Below, piece by piece: positions 7,214-15,242 of a stretch of DNA of 41,496 nucleotides. The notes under the pieces are model-generated. The model ran no database searches, was not told the DNA's origin, and saw only the letters and a program-made list of their open reading frames with translations. Within the stretch, counting starts at the first letter, position 1. The number at the start of each line of letters is the position of its first letter. The stretch is from Pseudomonadota bacterium (GTDB lineage: Bacteria; Pseudomonadota; Gammaproteobacteria; Burkholderiales; Burkholderiaceae_C). A program made the position numbers and the translations under genes. Where the stretch lies: NCBI GenBank assembly GCA_021805825.1, contig JAJZEC010000035.1, forward strand, positions 1 through 41,496. The letters are read 5' to 3'.

Positions 7214-8430
7214 GGGTCGCCCGAGCCTGGCTGCGCCGCGGCTGCGCGCTGGCCCTGCTGGCCAGCCTGGCATCCTGCGGGGGCGGTGGTGGGGGCGGCA
7301 GCAGCGCTCCGCCGGAGCCCCCGGTGCTGGCGGCCAACCAGATGCTGATCACCATCGAGCAGAATCCGGCGGTGAGCGTGGCGCGCACGGTGAACGTTCC
7401 CTATGTCACGCTGAAGGTGTGCGACGCGACCGGCCAATGCGCCGACATCGACCACGTGGTGCTCGACACCGGATCCTACGGCCTGCGGCTGCTGCAGAGC
7501 GCGGTCACCGCGGCCGGCCTGAAGCTGCCGGCCGACACCGATTCCAGCGGCAACCGCTATGGGGAATGCGTCAAATTCCTCAGTGGCTACATGTGGGGCA
7601 GCGTCAGCCATGCCACGCTGCAGCTGGGCGCCGGAACCACCACGCCGCTGCCACTGCAGGTCGCCGGCGCCAGCGACGTCGCGCAACTGAAGGATCAGTG
7701 CAGCGTCATGGGCGGCGTCGACGCCGGAACGGCATCGGTGCTGCAGGCCAACGGCCTGCTCGGAATCGGCGCCTTCAACCACGACCTCGGCAGCTACTAC
7801 AGCTGCCCGGCGAACGCGACGACCTGCACCGCGCTGACATCCGTGCCCGTAGCCGAGCAGGTGGTGAACCCGGTGCCCCTGATCACCAACAGTTCCTACA
7901 CCAACGGCATCATCCTGCAGTTGCCCGCGGTGCCCGAGACCGGGGCGGGGCGCACCTACGGCACCCTGACCTTCGGCGTCGACACCGAGGCGAACAACGC
8001 GATCAGCAATTTCGCGCCGATTCCGCTGGACAGCAAGGGATTCCTGACGGTCGCGGTCGACGGCAGTTCCTACTCCGCGTCCTTTCTCGACAGCGGCTCG
8101 AACTACTATTTCGCGCCGCCGCTGGCGGGCACCGTGGCCACCGACGCGCAAGGCAATTTCATTCCCCCGTCGCTGCTGAGCCTGCCGCTGAGCCTGAGCG
8201 CGAACACTGCCGGCGCTAGCTCCTCGGTCGCGGCACAGATGCTGCTGTGGAACTATGCGTCGATGAACTTCGCGCTGTACTCCGCGTTCAACGACATCGG
8301 CAGCGCCACCGACCTGGGCCTGAGCGGCATCGACCTCGGCCTGCCCTTCTTCTACGGCCGGCAGGTTGCCTACGTGATCAGCGGCCATTCCAGTTCGCTG
8401 GGCCCCGGCCCGCTGGTGGCGCTGCACTGA
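7210..8430 (+). CDS. DUF3443 family lipoprotein with pepsin-like aspartic protease motifs
   Basis: The 406-residue protein starts with a lipoprotein signal (ALLASLASC; lipidated Cys 23) followed by a seven-glycine linker, and lacks Asp at +2, so an outer-membrane anchor is likely. I recognise DUF3443 from the DUF2844 partnership. The mature part has the layout of an A1 aspartic protease: VVLDTGS at 83-89, GLLGIG at 182-187 (like the psi-loop motif), GTLTFGVD at 251-258 (like FGGxD), the second Asp motif FLDSGS at 292-297, and LGLPFFYGRQVAYV near 376-389 (like the final LGDxF strand). Cysteines 71, 77, 120, 164, 199 and 206 could form three disulfides. Protease activity is inferred, not known. 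ATG at 7210 overlaps the previous stop. Confidence 0.85.
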   Translation: MRVARAWLRRGCALALLASLASCGGGGGGGSSAPPEPPVLAANQMLITIEQNPAVSVARTVNVPYVTLKVCDATGQCADIDHVVLDTGSYGLRLLQSAVTAAGLKLPADTDSSGNRYGECVKFLSGYMWGSVSHATLQLGAGTTTPLPLQVAGASDVAQLKDQCSVMGGVDAGTASVLQANGLLGIGAFNHDLGSYYSCPANATTCTALTSVPVAEQVVNPVPLITNSSYTNGIILQLPAVPETGAGRTYGTLTFGVDTEANNAISNFAPIPLDSKGFLTVAVDGSSYSASFLDSGSNYYFAPPLAGTVATDAQGNFIPPSLLSLPLSLSANTAGASSSVAAQMLLWNYASMNFALYSAFNDIGSATDLGLSGIDLGLPFFYGRQVAYVISGHSSSLGPGPLVALH

Positions 8431-8439
8431 GGTGCTGGC

Positions 8440-8949
8440 TCAGCCGGGCAGCGACTGCAGGCACAGCCTGCGCAGTGCCTGCGACTGCGCACGGGCCACC
8501 GCATGGCCCTGCGCGGCCGCTCGGTGCAGCCACATCAGCGCCAGATCCGGGTCGCGCGGCACGCCCAGTCCCTGCAGATGGCAATGCGCCAGCCAATGCA
8601 TGGCGTCGGCGTGCTGCATCTGCGCGGCCTCGAGCAGCAGGCTGACGGCTCCGGCGCCGCGTCCGGCGTGCAGCAGTTCGGTTCCCAGGCAGGCCAGGGC
8701 GTCGGCATCCCCGGCGTCGGCGTCGAGCAGCAGGCGCACCCAGGGCTCGCGCGCCTCACCCCGCGCCACCTCGGCGTCGCCGAGCATGTCCAGCACCTGG
8801 TCGAGCGCCACCAGCGCGCGGCCCGCGGCATCGCTGCCGACCACCCGCAGCGTTCCATCGTCGCACCAGCGGCGCACCGTGCGCTCGCTGCGCCCGAGCA
8901 CCAGCGAAGCCATGCGTCGGCTGCATGCCTGGGCTGTCCGATCCTGCAT
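8440..8949 (-). CDS. HTH domain protein with Sel1 repeats, next to pilin genes
   Basis: This 169-residue protein has two parts. Residues ~8-55 look like a MerR/excisionase-type winged helix ([25 protein letters not shown], followed by a short wing and [12 protein letters not shown]), suggesting DNA binding. Residues ~80-155 carry Sel1/TPR-like repeats ([50 protein letters not shown]), a protein-interaction solenoid. Start ATG at 8949 has AAGGA six bases upstream. It is divergent from the first pilin gene, sharing a 327-base intergenic region, and convergent with the DUF3443 gene with a 9-base gap. It may regulate pilin expression or assembly; that is inference from position only. Confidence 0.85.
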   Translation of the reverse strand: MQDRTAQACSRRMASLVLGRSERTVRRWCDDGTLRVVGSDAAGRALVALDQVLDMLGDAEVARGEAREPWVRLLLDADAGDADALACLGTELLHAGRGAGAVSLLLEAAQMQHADAMHWLAHCHLQGLGVPRDPDLALMWLHRAAAQGHAVARAQSQALRRLCLQSLPG

Positions 8950-9276
8950 GTTGTCCTTCTCCCCCTGTTCGCATCCTGGGCGAAGCCCTGCCCGGATGTC
9001 CAGGTATTTTGCCCTGACATTGCCGGCGCTGGCCAGCCTGTGGGCTGGACATGCTTCCTGCCATGTCCGCCCGGCACCTTGGACAAAGCGTCCGGCGACG
9101 GGCGCAAAGCCCGGCACGCCCTGCTGAACGCTTCTGGCGTGCGCTGGCACGGCCCTTGCTTTCCTCGTGCTGCCCGCAGGGGCAAAGCTGGGCCCGGCAG
9201 CCGCCGGTCTGAAGCACCGGCCAAGGATGTGAACCGGAAGCCGGCCGCGCGACCCTACCGAATCGAGGATGTTCCT
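8950..9276 (+). promoter_or_regulatory. Divergent regulatory region of the pilin locus
   Basis: This 327-base stretch between the HTH-Sel1 gene and the first pilin gene has no credible gene. It holds a sigma-54 promoter (annotated separately) and, upstream of it, several TGTC or GACA tetramers at 8952-8955, 8997-9000, 9016-9019, 9048-9051, 9064-9067 and 9082-9085. PilR of Pseudomonas binds clusters of TGTC boxes upstream of pilA, so these are candidate activator sites. Such tetramers are common by chance, so this part is tentative. Confidence 0.5.
9145..9160 (+). promoter_or_regulatory. Sigma-54 (RpoN) promoter of the first pilin gene
   Basis: TGGCACGGCCCTTGCT matches the -24/-12 consensus TGGCAC-N5-TTGCW at every conserved base, with the GG at 9146-9147 and GC at 9158-9159 exactly ten bases apart. 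Transcription would start near 9171, leaving a leader of ~105 bases before the ATG at 9277. RpoN/PilR control of major pilin genes is established in Pseudomonas and relatives. Confidence 0.88.
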
Positions 9277-9720
9277 ATGAAAAAGCAACTGCAGCAAGGC
9301 TTCACCCTGATCGAATTGATGATCGTCGTCGCCATCATCGGCATCCTGGCGGCCATCGCGATCCCCGCGTACCAGAACTACACCATCCGCGCGCAGGTCT
9401 CCGAGGGCCTGTCGCTGGCCGACGGAGCGCAGACGGCGGTCTCCGAGTTCTACACCAACCGCGGCTATTTCCCGCCGGCCAACAGTTCGGCAGGCCTGCC
9501 CTCGGCCACGTCGATCACCGGCAACTATGTCAGCAGCGTCAATGTCGTCGGCGGCGTGATCACCATCCTGTATGACGGCCCCAAAGCCAACGCCGCGATC
9601 AAGACTTCGACGCTCGAACTGTCGGCGACGACCACCGGCGGCTCGATCAAGTGGACCTGCAAGACCGGCGCCACCAGCAGCGGCCTGTCCGCCAAGTACC
9701 TGCCGTCGTCCTGCACCTGA
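9277..9720 (+). CDS. pilA: Type IV pilin (PilA-like), first copy
   Basis: This 147-residue prepilin has the class IVa signature: a short basic leader MKKQLQQG, cleavage before FTLIE with Glu at +5 of the mature protein, and the long hydrophobic assembly helix ending [13 protein letters not shown]. The globular part is small and ends with a two-cysteine loop (WTC ... SSC), the usual C-terminal disulfide region. Mature length would be 139. GAGGA (9265-9269) precedes the ATG, and a sigma-54 promoter lies 117 bases upstream. A strong terminator follows directly, so most transcripts probably end before the second pilin gene. It likely forms the main subunit of pili for adhesion or twitching motility. 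Confidence 0.95.
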   Translation: MKKQLQQGFTLIELMIVVAIIGILAAIAIPAYQNYTIRAQVSEGLSLADGAQTAVSEFYTNRGYFPPANSSAGLPSATSITGNYVSSVNVVGGVITILYDGPKANAAIKTSTLELSATTTGGSIKWTCKTGATSSGLSAKYLPSSCT

Positions 9721-9743
9721 TCTCCAGAGTGTGTGGTTCTTGC

Positions 9744-9770
9744 AAGCCCGCCGGAAGGCGGGCTTTTTCT
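9744..9770 (+). terminator. Rho-independent terminator after the first pilin gene
   Basis: A perfect 9-base stem (AAGCCCGCC, 9744-9752; GGCGGGCTT, 9757-9765) with the stable loop GGAA runs into a T tract (TTTTTCT). It lies 23 bases after the stop, a convincing intrinsic terminator that separates the two pilin genes. Confidence 0.9.
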
Positions 9771-9817
9771 TAGCATCGCGGTGCTGCTGCCAGATAGCTG
9801 GCACAAGGAGCTTGGTC

Positions 9818-10240
9818 ATGCGCAGGGCGCGGGGTTTCACGCTGATCGAATTGATGATCGTGGTCGCGATCATCGGCATCCTGGCCGCCATCGCCATTCC
9901 GGCCTACCAGACCTACGTGATTCGTGCACAGGTGTCCGAAGGCCTGTCGCTGGCCGAGGGCTACAAGGCTGTCCTGTGGGACTACTACACGCAGCACGGC
10001 GTCTTCCCGTCGAGCAACGCCTCGGCCGGCAGCCCGTCGGCGAGTTCCATCCAGGGCAACTACGTGCAGTCGGTGGACATCGCGCATGGCGTGGTCACGA
10101 TCACCTACGGCAACAAGGCCAACACGGCCATTTTCGGAAAATCCATCGAACTCTCGGGTGCGTCCTCCACCGATTCGCTGCAATGGACCTGCAAGCACGA
10201 CACCATGCCCCTGGCCTACCTGCCCACGTCCTGTTCCTGA
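9818..10240 (+). CDS. Type IV pilin (PilA-like), second tandem copy
   Basis: The 140-residue protein is a paralogue of the preceding pilin. It has a short leader MRRARG, then [14 protein letters not shown] with Glu+5, and the same helix continuing [22 protein letters not shown]. The globular part keeps the layout of copy one, including [17 protein letters not shown] and the C-terminal loop WTC ... TSC, but is shorter. AAGGAG (9805-9810) lies seven bases before the ATG at 9818. It follows the terminator of the first copy, so it depends on read-through or its own promoter, which I cannot see. Its last 25 bases overlap the end of the convergent EAL gene. It may be a minor or alternative pilin. 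Confidence 0.93.
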   Translation: MRRARGFTLIELMIVVAIIGILAAIAIPAYQTYVIRAQVSEGLSLAEGYKAVLWDYYTQHGVFPSSNASAGSPSASSIQGNYVQSVDIAHGVVTITYGNKANTAIFGKSIELSGASSTDSLQWTCKHDTMPLAYLPTSCS

Positions 10241-12663
10241 TGCCTGGCGGCATCCGTGCCGCCATCCGCTGCGGCAGCGGCCAGTCGGCCTGAGCGCGCG
10301 GGCACCATGGCCGCGAAGGGCGTGATGCCCGAAAGCGGCGGCATGCGCCAGGATTGCAGCCAGGCGGGGATCTCCTGCGGCGCCAGCGGGGGCGTGATGG
10401 CGTGGCCCTGGCCGTAGTCGGCGCGCAGGTACTGTGCGTATTCGAGCAGGATGTGGGTTTCCAGTCCTTCGACGGTGATGCTCAGGTCGAGGCGGCGTGC
10501 GAGGTCGACCAGCCCGGCGACCAGGGGCACCGCGCGCCGGTTGTTGGAGACGATTCCGTGCACCAGTCCCTGATCGACCTTCACCATGTCCACGGGCAGG
10601 CTGTTGAGCCGCAGCAGGCTGCTGTAGCCGGCGCCCAGGTCGTCCAGCGCGAGCCGCACCCCCAGCGCGCGCAGCTGTTCGGCGGTCTGGCGCATCGCGG
10701 CGGGGCTTGCGACTTCACGATCCTCGAGGATCTCCAGGCACAGCCGGCGGGCTTCGACCTGCTGGCGCAGCAGTGCGCTGCGCACCCATTGCACGCAGGC
10801 CGAGCTGCGTAGTGTCGAGGCTGGAAGGTTCAGCGAAACATCCAGCCGCACTCCTTCGCGCTCCCAGGAGCGCAGCGCCTGCAGCGCCAGGCGCAGGCCC
10901 TCGACGAACAGGCGGTCGAGTTCCTGCTGTCCGAGCACCGGCAGGAAACGCGCGGGGCTCAGCAGGGTCTGCTGGTTCAGCTGCAGCCGCGCCAGCGCCT
11001 CCACGCCGGTGCAGCGGCCCACGCGCAGGTCGACAATGGGCTGCATCAGCATGCGCAGCCCACCGCCGAACAGGCGCTGCCGCCAGTGCGCGCGCTCGTC
11101 GGCGGCCACTGCGGGCAGTGCGGCATCGTCGCCGACGCGCGCCAGTTCGGCGGCAAGGAAGAAGCGCAGCGAATCCAGCGCGTGATCCATGAATTCCGCG
11201 GCAAACTGCCCAGGCAGGCTGCCGTAGAGCTTGAGCACCACCAGCACATGCCCGCCGGCGTCCAGCACCGGAACGGCCAGGGCGCTGAGGATGCCGTGCT
11301 CGCGCAGGCTGCGCGCCCAGGCCTCGCCGCGACGCGCGGCCAGCAGGATGTCCGGCACGGCCTCGGCGCGGGCCGCATTCCAGCACTGTTCCACCGAGGC
11401 GTCGCTCGCCGGGTCGCCGGTGGAGCCGGCCGGCAGGCCGCGCTCGCGCATCCACGCCTGGTGCGCCTGGCTTTGCGCCTCGAGGACGAAGGCGCCCCGC
11501 ACGTCCTGGGTGTAGATGCCACAGCACACCATGAAGGGCATTTGCTGCAGCCCATGCACCACGGCTTCCAGCAGGTCGCCGCGACGGCGCTCCGCCTGCA
11601 TCGCGGCGGCGATGTCCCCGACCCGCTGCAGGAGTTCGCTGTGCAGTTGCTCGGCGCCGCGCTGCTGGAACACCATGTCGGCTTCCATGCGTCGAAGCAG
11701 CGCGCCGAAGAACAGCATGCGCTCGCTCAGGCGCGAGGGAATGCGCTGGGCGATGCCGGCCAGATCCTGATACAGGCGGCTCATCGCGTGCATGCCCACC
11801 TGCGCCGGCAAACCCAGGGCCGCCAGCAGCCGCCCCAGTTGCGCCGCATGCTCGCGGTGGCCCGCGCGCTGCAGATCCGGAGCGAGCAGCAACTCCACAT
11901 GATGATCCAGCGCCGGGATCAGGCGGACGGCCAGGCGCGCAGGCAGCCCGGATGGCTCGCGCCCCGGCAGGCGTTCCTGCAATTGCAGGCGGGCGAGGAA
12001 TTCGCGGTTGAGTCGCGGCAGGTGGGGTTTGACAAAGCGCTGCAGCCAGGCCATCTTGTCGGCAGCTTCGGCACCGTAGGCGTCCATCTGCTCGCTGCGC
12101 CGCGACAGTTCGCGCTCGACCTGGCTGAACACCGCGGCCTCGGCCAGCCCGAGCAGCCGCGACACGTTGGTCGTGTCCTGCGGGTACAACGCGCATCCGA
12201 CCGAGGCCGACAGTTTGCGCTTGCGGCCGTCGCCCACCGCGAAGGGCTCGCGCAGGGCCTTGAGCATCTCGGCCACGGTGCCGCGCCACTGCAGCGCCGC
12301 AGGCGCGCCCAGCACCACGGCCATCGAGTCGGCCCCGACCCGGGCCAGCAGATCGAAGCCGCCGAGCGCGCGCAGGCGCCGGGCGAGCTCGACCAGCACC
12401 TGATCGCCCGTCGCCATGCCCCATTGCTGGTTGATGCGGGAAAAACGATAGATGTCCAGCACCAGCACCGCCAGCGGCGCCTGCGCGGGCTGGGCCGCGA
12501 CGCATTCCGGAAGGCTGCGTTCGAACTGCGCGCGCGAAGCCAGGCCGGTCAACGCATCGAGCTGTGGCGCCCGCCAGCCGGCACGCAGCGCGCGCTGCAG
12601 CCAGCCGGCAGCCGTTCCGGTGCGCCGCTTGCCTCGCAGAATCTGTGGTTTGGAATAGGGCAA
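10216..12663 (-). CDS. Degenerate GGDEF - helical sensor - GAF - EAL domain protein
   Basis: The 815-residue cytoplasmic protein has four regions. Residues ~35-190 are a GGDEF domain, but the signature is VGADS (109-113), so cyclase activity should be lost. Residues ~200-340 are helical and faintly resemble globin-coupled sensors. Residues ~345-510 look like a GAF domain ([33 protein letters not shown]). Residues ~530-785 form an EAL domain with its main catalytic motifs: [43 protein letters not shown] and YGQG. It probably hydrolyses c-di-GMP under sensory control. The only start in frame is TTG at 12663 without a clear ribosome binding site. It converges on the second pilin gene; c-di-GMP often controls type IV pili. 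Confidence 0.88.
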   Translation of the reverse strand: MPYSKPQILRGKRRTGTAAGWLQRALRAGWRAPQLDALTGLASRAQFERSLPECVAAQPAQAPLAVLVLDIYRFSRINQQWGMATGDQVLVELARRLRALGGFDLLARVGADSMAVVLGAPAALQWRGTVAEMLKALREPFAVGDGRKRKLSASVGCALYPQDTTNVSRLLGLAEAAVFSQVERELSRRSEQMDAYGAEAADKMAWLQRFVKPHLPRLNREFLARLQLQERLPGREPSGLPARLAVRLIPALDHHVELLLAPDLQRAGHREHAAQLGRLLAALGLPAQVGMHAMSRLYQDLAGIAQRIPSRLSERMLFFGALLRRMEADMVFQQRGAEQLHSELLQRVGDIAAAMQAERRRGDLLEAVVHGLQQMPFMVCCGIYTQDVRGAFVLEAQSQAHQAWMRERGLPAGSTGDPASDASVEQCWNAARAEAVPDILLAARRGEAWARSLREHGILSALAVPVLDAGGHVLVVLKLYGSLPGQFAAEFMDHALDSLRFFLAAELARVGDDAALPAVAADERAHWRQRLFGGGLRMLMQPIVDLRVGRCTGVEALARLQLNQQTLLSPARFLPVLGQQELDRLFVEGLRLALQALRSWEREGVRLDVSLNLPASTLRSSACVQWVRSALLRQQVEARRLCLEILEDREVASPAAMRQTAEQLRALGVRLALDDLGAGYSSLLRLNSLPVDMVKVDQGLVHGIVSNNRRAVPLVAGLVDLARRLDLSITVEGLETHILLEYAQYLRADYGQGHAITPPLAPQEIPAWLQSWRMPPLSGITPFAAMVPARSGRLAAAAADGGTDAARHQEQDVGR

Positions 12664-12802
12664 CGGATATTCTGAAGAGGAAAATCAGAATGGTTGTCCT
12701 TGATGCTATTCCTGGCCTGATTAAATCATGATCATCCGGCGGATAACCGGGAATATCCACGGCGCGATTCGGAATGCCGGGTGGGGCGGCGTCCTGCTGG
12801 AT
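12664..12802. other. AT-rich spacer between the EAL gene and dinB
   Basis: This 139-base gap is much less GC-rich than its surroundings, especially 12680-12735, and should contain the promoter of the EAL gene (minus strand), though I could not fix -35/-10 boxes. An inverted repeat GGATATTC (12665-12672) / GAATATCC (12751-12758) frames it, and ATCATGAT at 12726-12733 is palindromic. No gene is visible. Confidence 0.45.
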
Positions 12803-13963
12803 CTACGGCGGGCCGTCCAGCAGGCTGAGCTGGGTCGATGCGCCCAGCGCCTGCAGCCCGCTGGCGCGCACGCCGAGCAGGCGCAGCCTGCGCTGGAGAT
12901 CGACGCGGCGCAGGCACTGGCCGGCAGCGCGCCGGATATCGGTGGCCTTGTGCAGCGCCTGCGGCCACGACAGCTCGCGGCTGACCGTGCGCCAATCGTC
13001 GAAACGCAGCTTGACCCCGATGGTGCGCGCGGAGCACTGCTTGCGTTGCAGATCCTGCGCCAGTTGTTCGCACAATCGGCTGAAATGCGATGCCAACTCG
13101 GCGCGGTCGCGTTGCGCGTGCAGGTCGCGCTCGAAGGTGGTTTCCCGGCTGATCGAACGGGGTTCGGAGTCGGTGCTCAGCGGACGTTCGTCGCGTCCAT
13201 GGGCGACCTCGTGCAGCCAGGCCGCGTAGCCGCGTCCGAAGTGCTGCTGCAGTCGTGGCAGCGGCGCCGCGGCCAGCTCGCCGATGCTGTGGATGCCCAG
13301 TTGCTGCAGCCGCGCCGCGGCCTTCGGCCCGATGCCGTTGATGCGCGCCGCAGGCAGTGGCCAGATGCGCGTGGGCAGGTCAGCCATCTGCAGCACGGTC
13401 ACGCCACCGGGCTTGTGCATGTCGGAGGCGATTTTCGACAGCAGCTTGTTCGGGCTCACGCCGATCGAGCAACTCAGCCCGGTCGCGTCGCGAACCGCGC
13501 GCTGGATGCCGCGCGCCAGCGCCTCGCTGTCGTCTTCCTCGTGTTCGCTGAGGTCGATGTAGATTTCATCGATGCCGCGATCCTCGATGCGGGGCGCGAG
13601 GGCAGCCACCGCGGCCTTGAAGCGCCCGGAGTACTCCCGATAGGCTTCGAAGCGCGCCGGCAGCAGGATCGCGTCGGGTGCCAGCCGCGCCGCCTTCATC
13701 ATGGGCATGGCCGAGAACACGCCGAGTGCGCGCGCTTCGTAGGTCGAGGTCGTGACCACGCCGCGGCCGCTGTAGTCGCGCAGTTTGGCGAAGCGCCAGC
13801 CGCCGCCCTGCAGGGCCTGCGGGTGCCAGCGGTGGCGACCGCCGACGACCACCGGCAGGCCACGCAACTCGGGGTAGTGCAGCAGTTCGACCGACGCGAA
13901 GAAGGCGTCCATGTCGAGATGGGCGATGCGTCGCGACGGAGGACGGCTGGATGGCGCAAACAT
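12803..13963 (-). CDS. dinB: DNA polymerase IV (Y family)
   Basis: The 386-residue protein is an error-prone translesion polymerase. The palm carries both catalytic acid motifs: HLDMDAFFASVE at the N-terminus and RGIDEIYIDLSE around residue 135. Other family marks are VVVGG, VVTTSTYEARALGV, SIGVSPNKLLSKIASDMHKPGG, and the helix-hairpin-helix region INGIGPKAAARLQQLGI; the little-finger domain follows. A C-terminal QLSLL is a typical beta-clamp binding peptide. An insertion after VVVGG (RHRWHPQALQGGGWRFAKLRDY) lengthens the finger region. ATG 13963 is chosen; a GTG at 13981 is possible. The start lies in a 13-base tandem repeat. No SOS box was recognised upstream. Confidence 0.95.
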   Translation of the reverse strand: MFAPSSRPPSRRIAHLDMDAFFASVELLHYPELRGLPVVVGGRHRWHPQALQGGGWRFAKLRDYSGRGVVTTSTYEARALGVFSAMPMMKAARLAPDAILLPARFEAYREYSGRFKAAVAALAPRIEDRGIDEIYIDLSEHEEDDSEALARGIQRAVRDATGLSCSIGVSPNKLLSKIASDMHKPGGVTVLQMADLPTRIWPLPAARINGIGPKAAARLQQLGIHSIGELAAAPLPRLQQHFGRGYAAWLHEVAHGRDERPLSTDSEPRSISRETTFERDLHAQRDRAELASHFSRLCEQLAQDLQRKQCSARTIGVKLRFDDWRTVSRELSWPQALHKATDIRRAAGQCLRRVDLQRRLRLLGVRASGLQALGASTQLSLLDGPP

Positions 13964-13993
13964 GGCTCGCGAACATGGCACGCGAACATGGCA
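13961..13993. repeat. 13-base tandem repeat at the dinB start
   Basis: CATGGCTCGCGAA (13961-13973) is followed by CATGGCACGCGAA (13974-13986, one mismatch) and a partial third unit CATGGCA (13987-13993). On the minus strand each unit offers an ATG, and because 13 is not a multiple of three only the ATG at 13963 is in the dinB frame. Confidence 0.9.
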
Positions 13994-14075
13994 ACATCAA
14001 GGCTGCCTGCTGCGGCCGCGCAGGCAGCCATGCAGCCACGCAGGCGTTCAGCAACACCCGCCAGCCAGGCTGCGC

Positions 14076-14166
14076 TGGCGGAGACGGAGGGATTCGAACC
14101 CTCGATGCGCTTTTGGCACATACTCCCTTAGCAGGGGAGCACCTTCGGCCACTCGGTCACGTCTCC
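14076..14166 (-). tRNA. tRNA-Ser (anticodon GCU)
   Basis: On the minus strand a full class II tRNA can be folded. The acceptor stem GGAGACG/CGTCTCC pairs over seven bases (14160-14166 with 14080-14086), the anticodon arm is CTCCC-CTGCTAA-GGGAG with anticodon GCT (14130-14132), there is a long variable arm as in serine tRNAs, and the T arm GAGGG-TTCGAAT-CCCTC. The discriminator is G and CCA is encoded (14076-14078). It reads AGC/AGU serine codons. Confidence 0.97.
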
Positions 14167-14236
14167 AGCTTCCGCGTGCCGCAGTCCAAGTCCCTGCAGC
14201 ACAATACAGCCTTTCATTATTGCATAGTCCCGCCCC

Positions 14237-15166
14237 ATGTCCGCGTTGCCCCTGCCTGCCGATGCGCCGTGGATCGACACCCACGCGCACCTGGACGCTC
14301 CGGAATTCGATTCCCTGCGCCCGGCGGTCATCGAGCGGGCGCGCGCGGCCGGGGTCGGCTGCGTGGTCATTCCCGCAGTGCACCCGGAGCATTTCGCCCA
14401 GGTGCGCGCGCTGGCGCATGCCCACGGCCTGGCGTACGCGCTGGGTGTCCACCCGCTGTACGTCGCGGGGCTCTCGCGCGATGCGCTGCAGCTCGTCGAC
14501 GAGGGCCTGCAGCAGGGGCGTGACGATCCGCATCTGGTGGCCGTGGGCGAAATCGGGCTCGACCACCTGGTGGCTGTCGATGCCGGACAGCGCGCCGAGC
14601 AGGACTGGTGGTGGCAGCGCCAGCTCGATCTGGCCGCTCGCTTCGGCTTGCCGGTGCTGCTGCATGTGCGGCGCGCGCAGGACGCGGTGGCCGCGGCGCT
14701 GCGGCGGCGCGACTGGGGCGCGCGCGGCCTGGGCGGCATCGCCCACGCCTTCAACGGCAGCCCGCAGCAGGCGCAGGCCTTCATCGCCCAGGGTCTGTGC
14801 CTGGGCCTCGGAGGCACCTTGAGTTTCGAGCGCGCCCGCAACATCCGCCGCCTGGCGCAGGGCCTGGATCCTCGCTGCCTGGTGCTGGAGACGGACGCGC
14901 CCGACATGGCGCCGCAGTGGCTGGCCGCGGCCAGCCCTCGGCGCCCCAACGAGCCGGCCGAACTGCCGCGCATCGGAGGGGTTCTGGCCTCGCTGCGCGA
15001 CTGCAGCGCCGAGCAGGCAGCGGCGCTGACCAGCGGCAACGCCTTGCGCGTGCTGCCGCGTCTGCGGCAGCTGTTGCAGGGCATGCAGGGCATGCAGGGC
15101 ATGCGCCAGCCGATTCTTCCGCGTGGGCCTGGCGGGCTTGAAAGGGCGGCCTCCGCCCCCATGTGA
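14237..15166 (+). CDS. tatD: TatD family metal-dependent hydrolase
   Basis: TatD proteins are TIM-barrel metallohydrolases with 3'-5' exonuclease activity on damaged DNA. This 309-residue protein carries the metal ligands in order: DTHAHLD near the N-terminus, [24 protein letters not shown], and [10 protein letters not shown]. The usual family length is ~260; here the extra is a C-terminal tail that includes three copies of Gln-Gly-Met from a 9-base repeat and then a Pro/Gly-rich end overlapping upstream sequence of htpG. It might be one of several TatD-like paralogues (YcfH/YjjV type), so the symbol is approximate. Confidence 0.85.
   Translation: MSALPLPADAPWIDTHAHLDAPEFDSLRPAVIERARAAGVGCVVIPAVHPEHFAQVRALAHAHGLAYALGVHPLYVAGLSRDALQLVDEGLQQGRDDPHLVAVGEIGLDHLVAVDAGQRAEQDWWWQRQLDLAARFGLPVLLHVRRAQDAVAAALRRRDWGARGLGGIAHAFNGSPQQAQAFIAQGLCLGLGGTLSFERARNIRRLAQGLDPRCLVLETDAPDMAPQWLAAASPRRPNEPAELPRIGGVLASLRDCSAEQAAALTSGNALRVLPRLRQLLQGMQGMQGMRQPILPRGPGGLERAASAPM
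15077..15103 (+). repeat. Three perfect copies of a 9-base repeat in tatD
   Basis: CAGGGCATG occurs three times head to tail (15077-15085, 15086-15094, 15095-15103), in frame, encoding Gln-Gly-Met each time near the C-terminus of the TatD protein. Copy number changes would leave the frame intact. Confidence 0.9.
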
Positions 15167-15242
15167 AGCGCGACAGGCGCGCGCCGGAGGCGGCGCATGC
15201 GCAGCAGGCCGCCGCGGCGGCATTTTCCAGCAAGCCATCGAC

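Noticed and set aside
9799-9814. TGGCAC followed by GCTTG ahead of the second pilin gene, resembling a second sigma-54 promoter
   Set aside because: The -12 element is off: there is no TTGC at the required distance and the stretch overlaps the AAGGAG ribosome binding site.
10715-12760. Minus-strand frame starting upstream of the EAL gene in another frame
   Set aside because: Ala/Arg/Gly-rich out-of-frame translation without domains; the EAL/GGDEF frame is clearly the coding one.
14076-14166. tRNA-Ser as a possible integration site for a mobile element
   Set aside because: No integrase, no direct repeat of the tRNA 3' end, and both sides are ordinary core genes.
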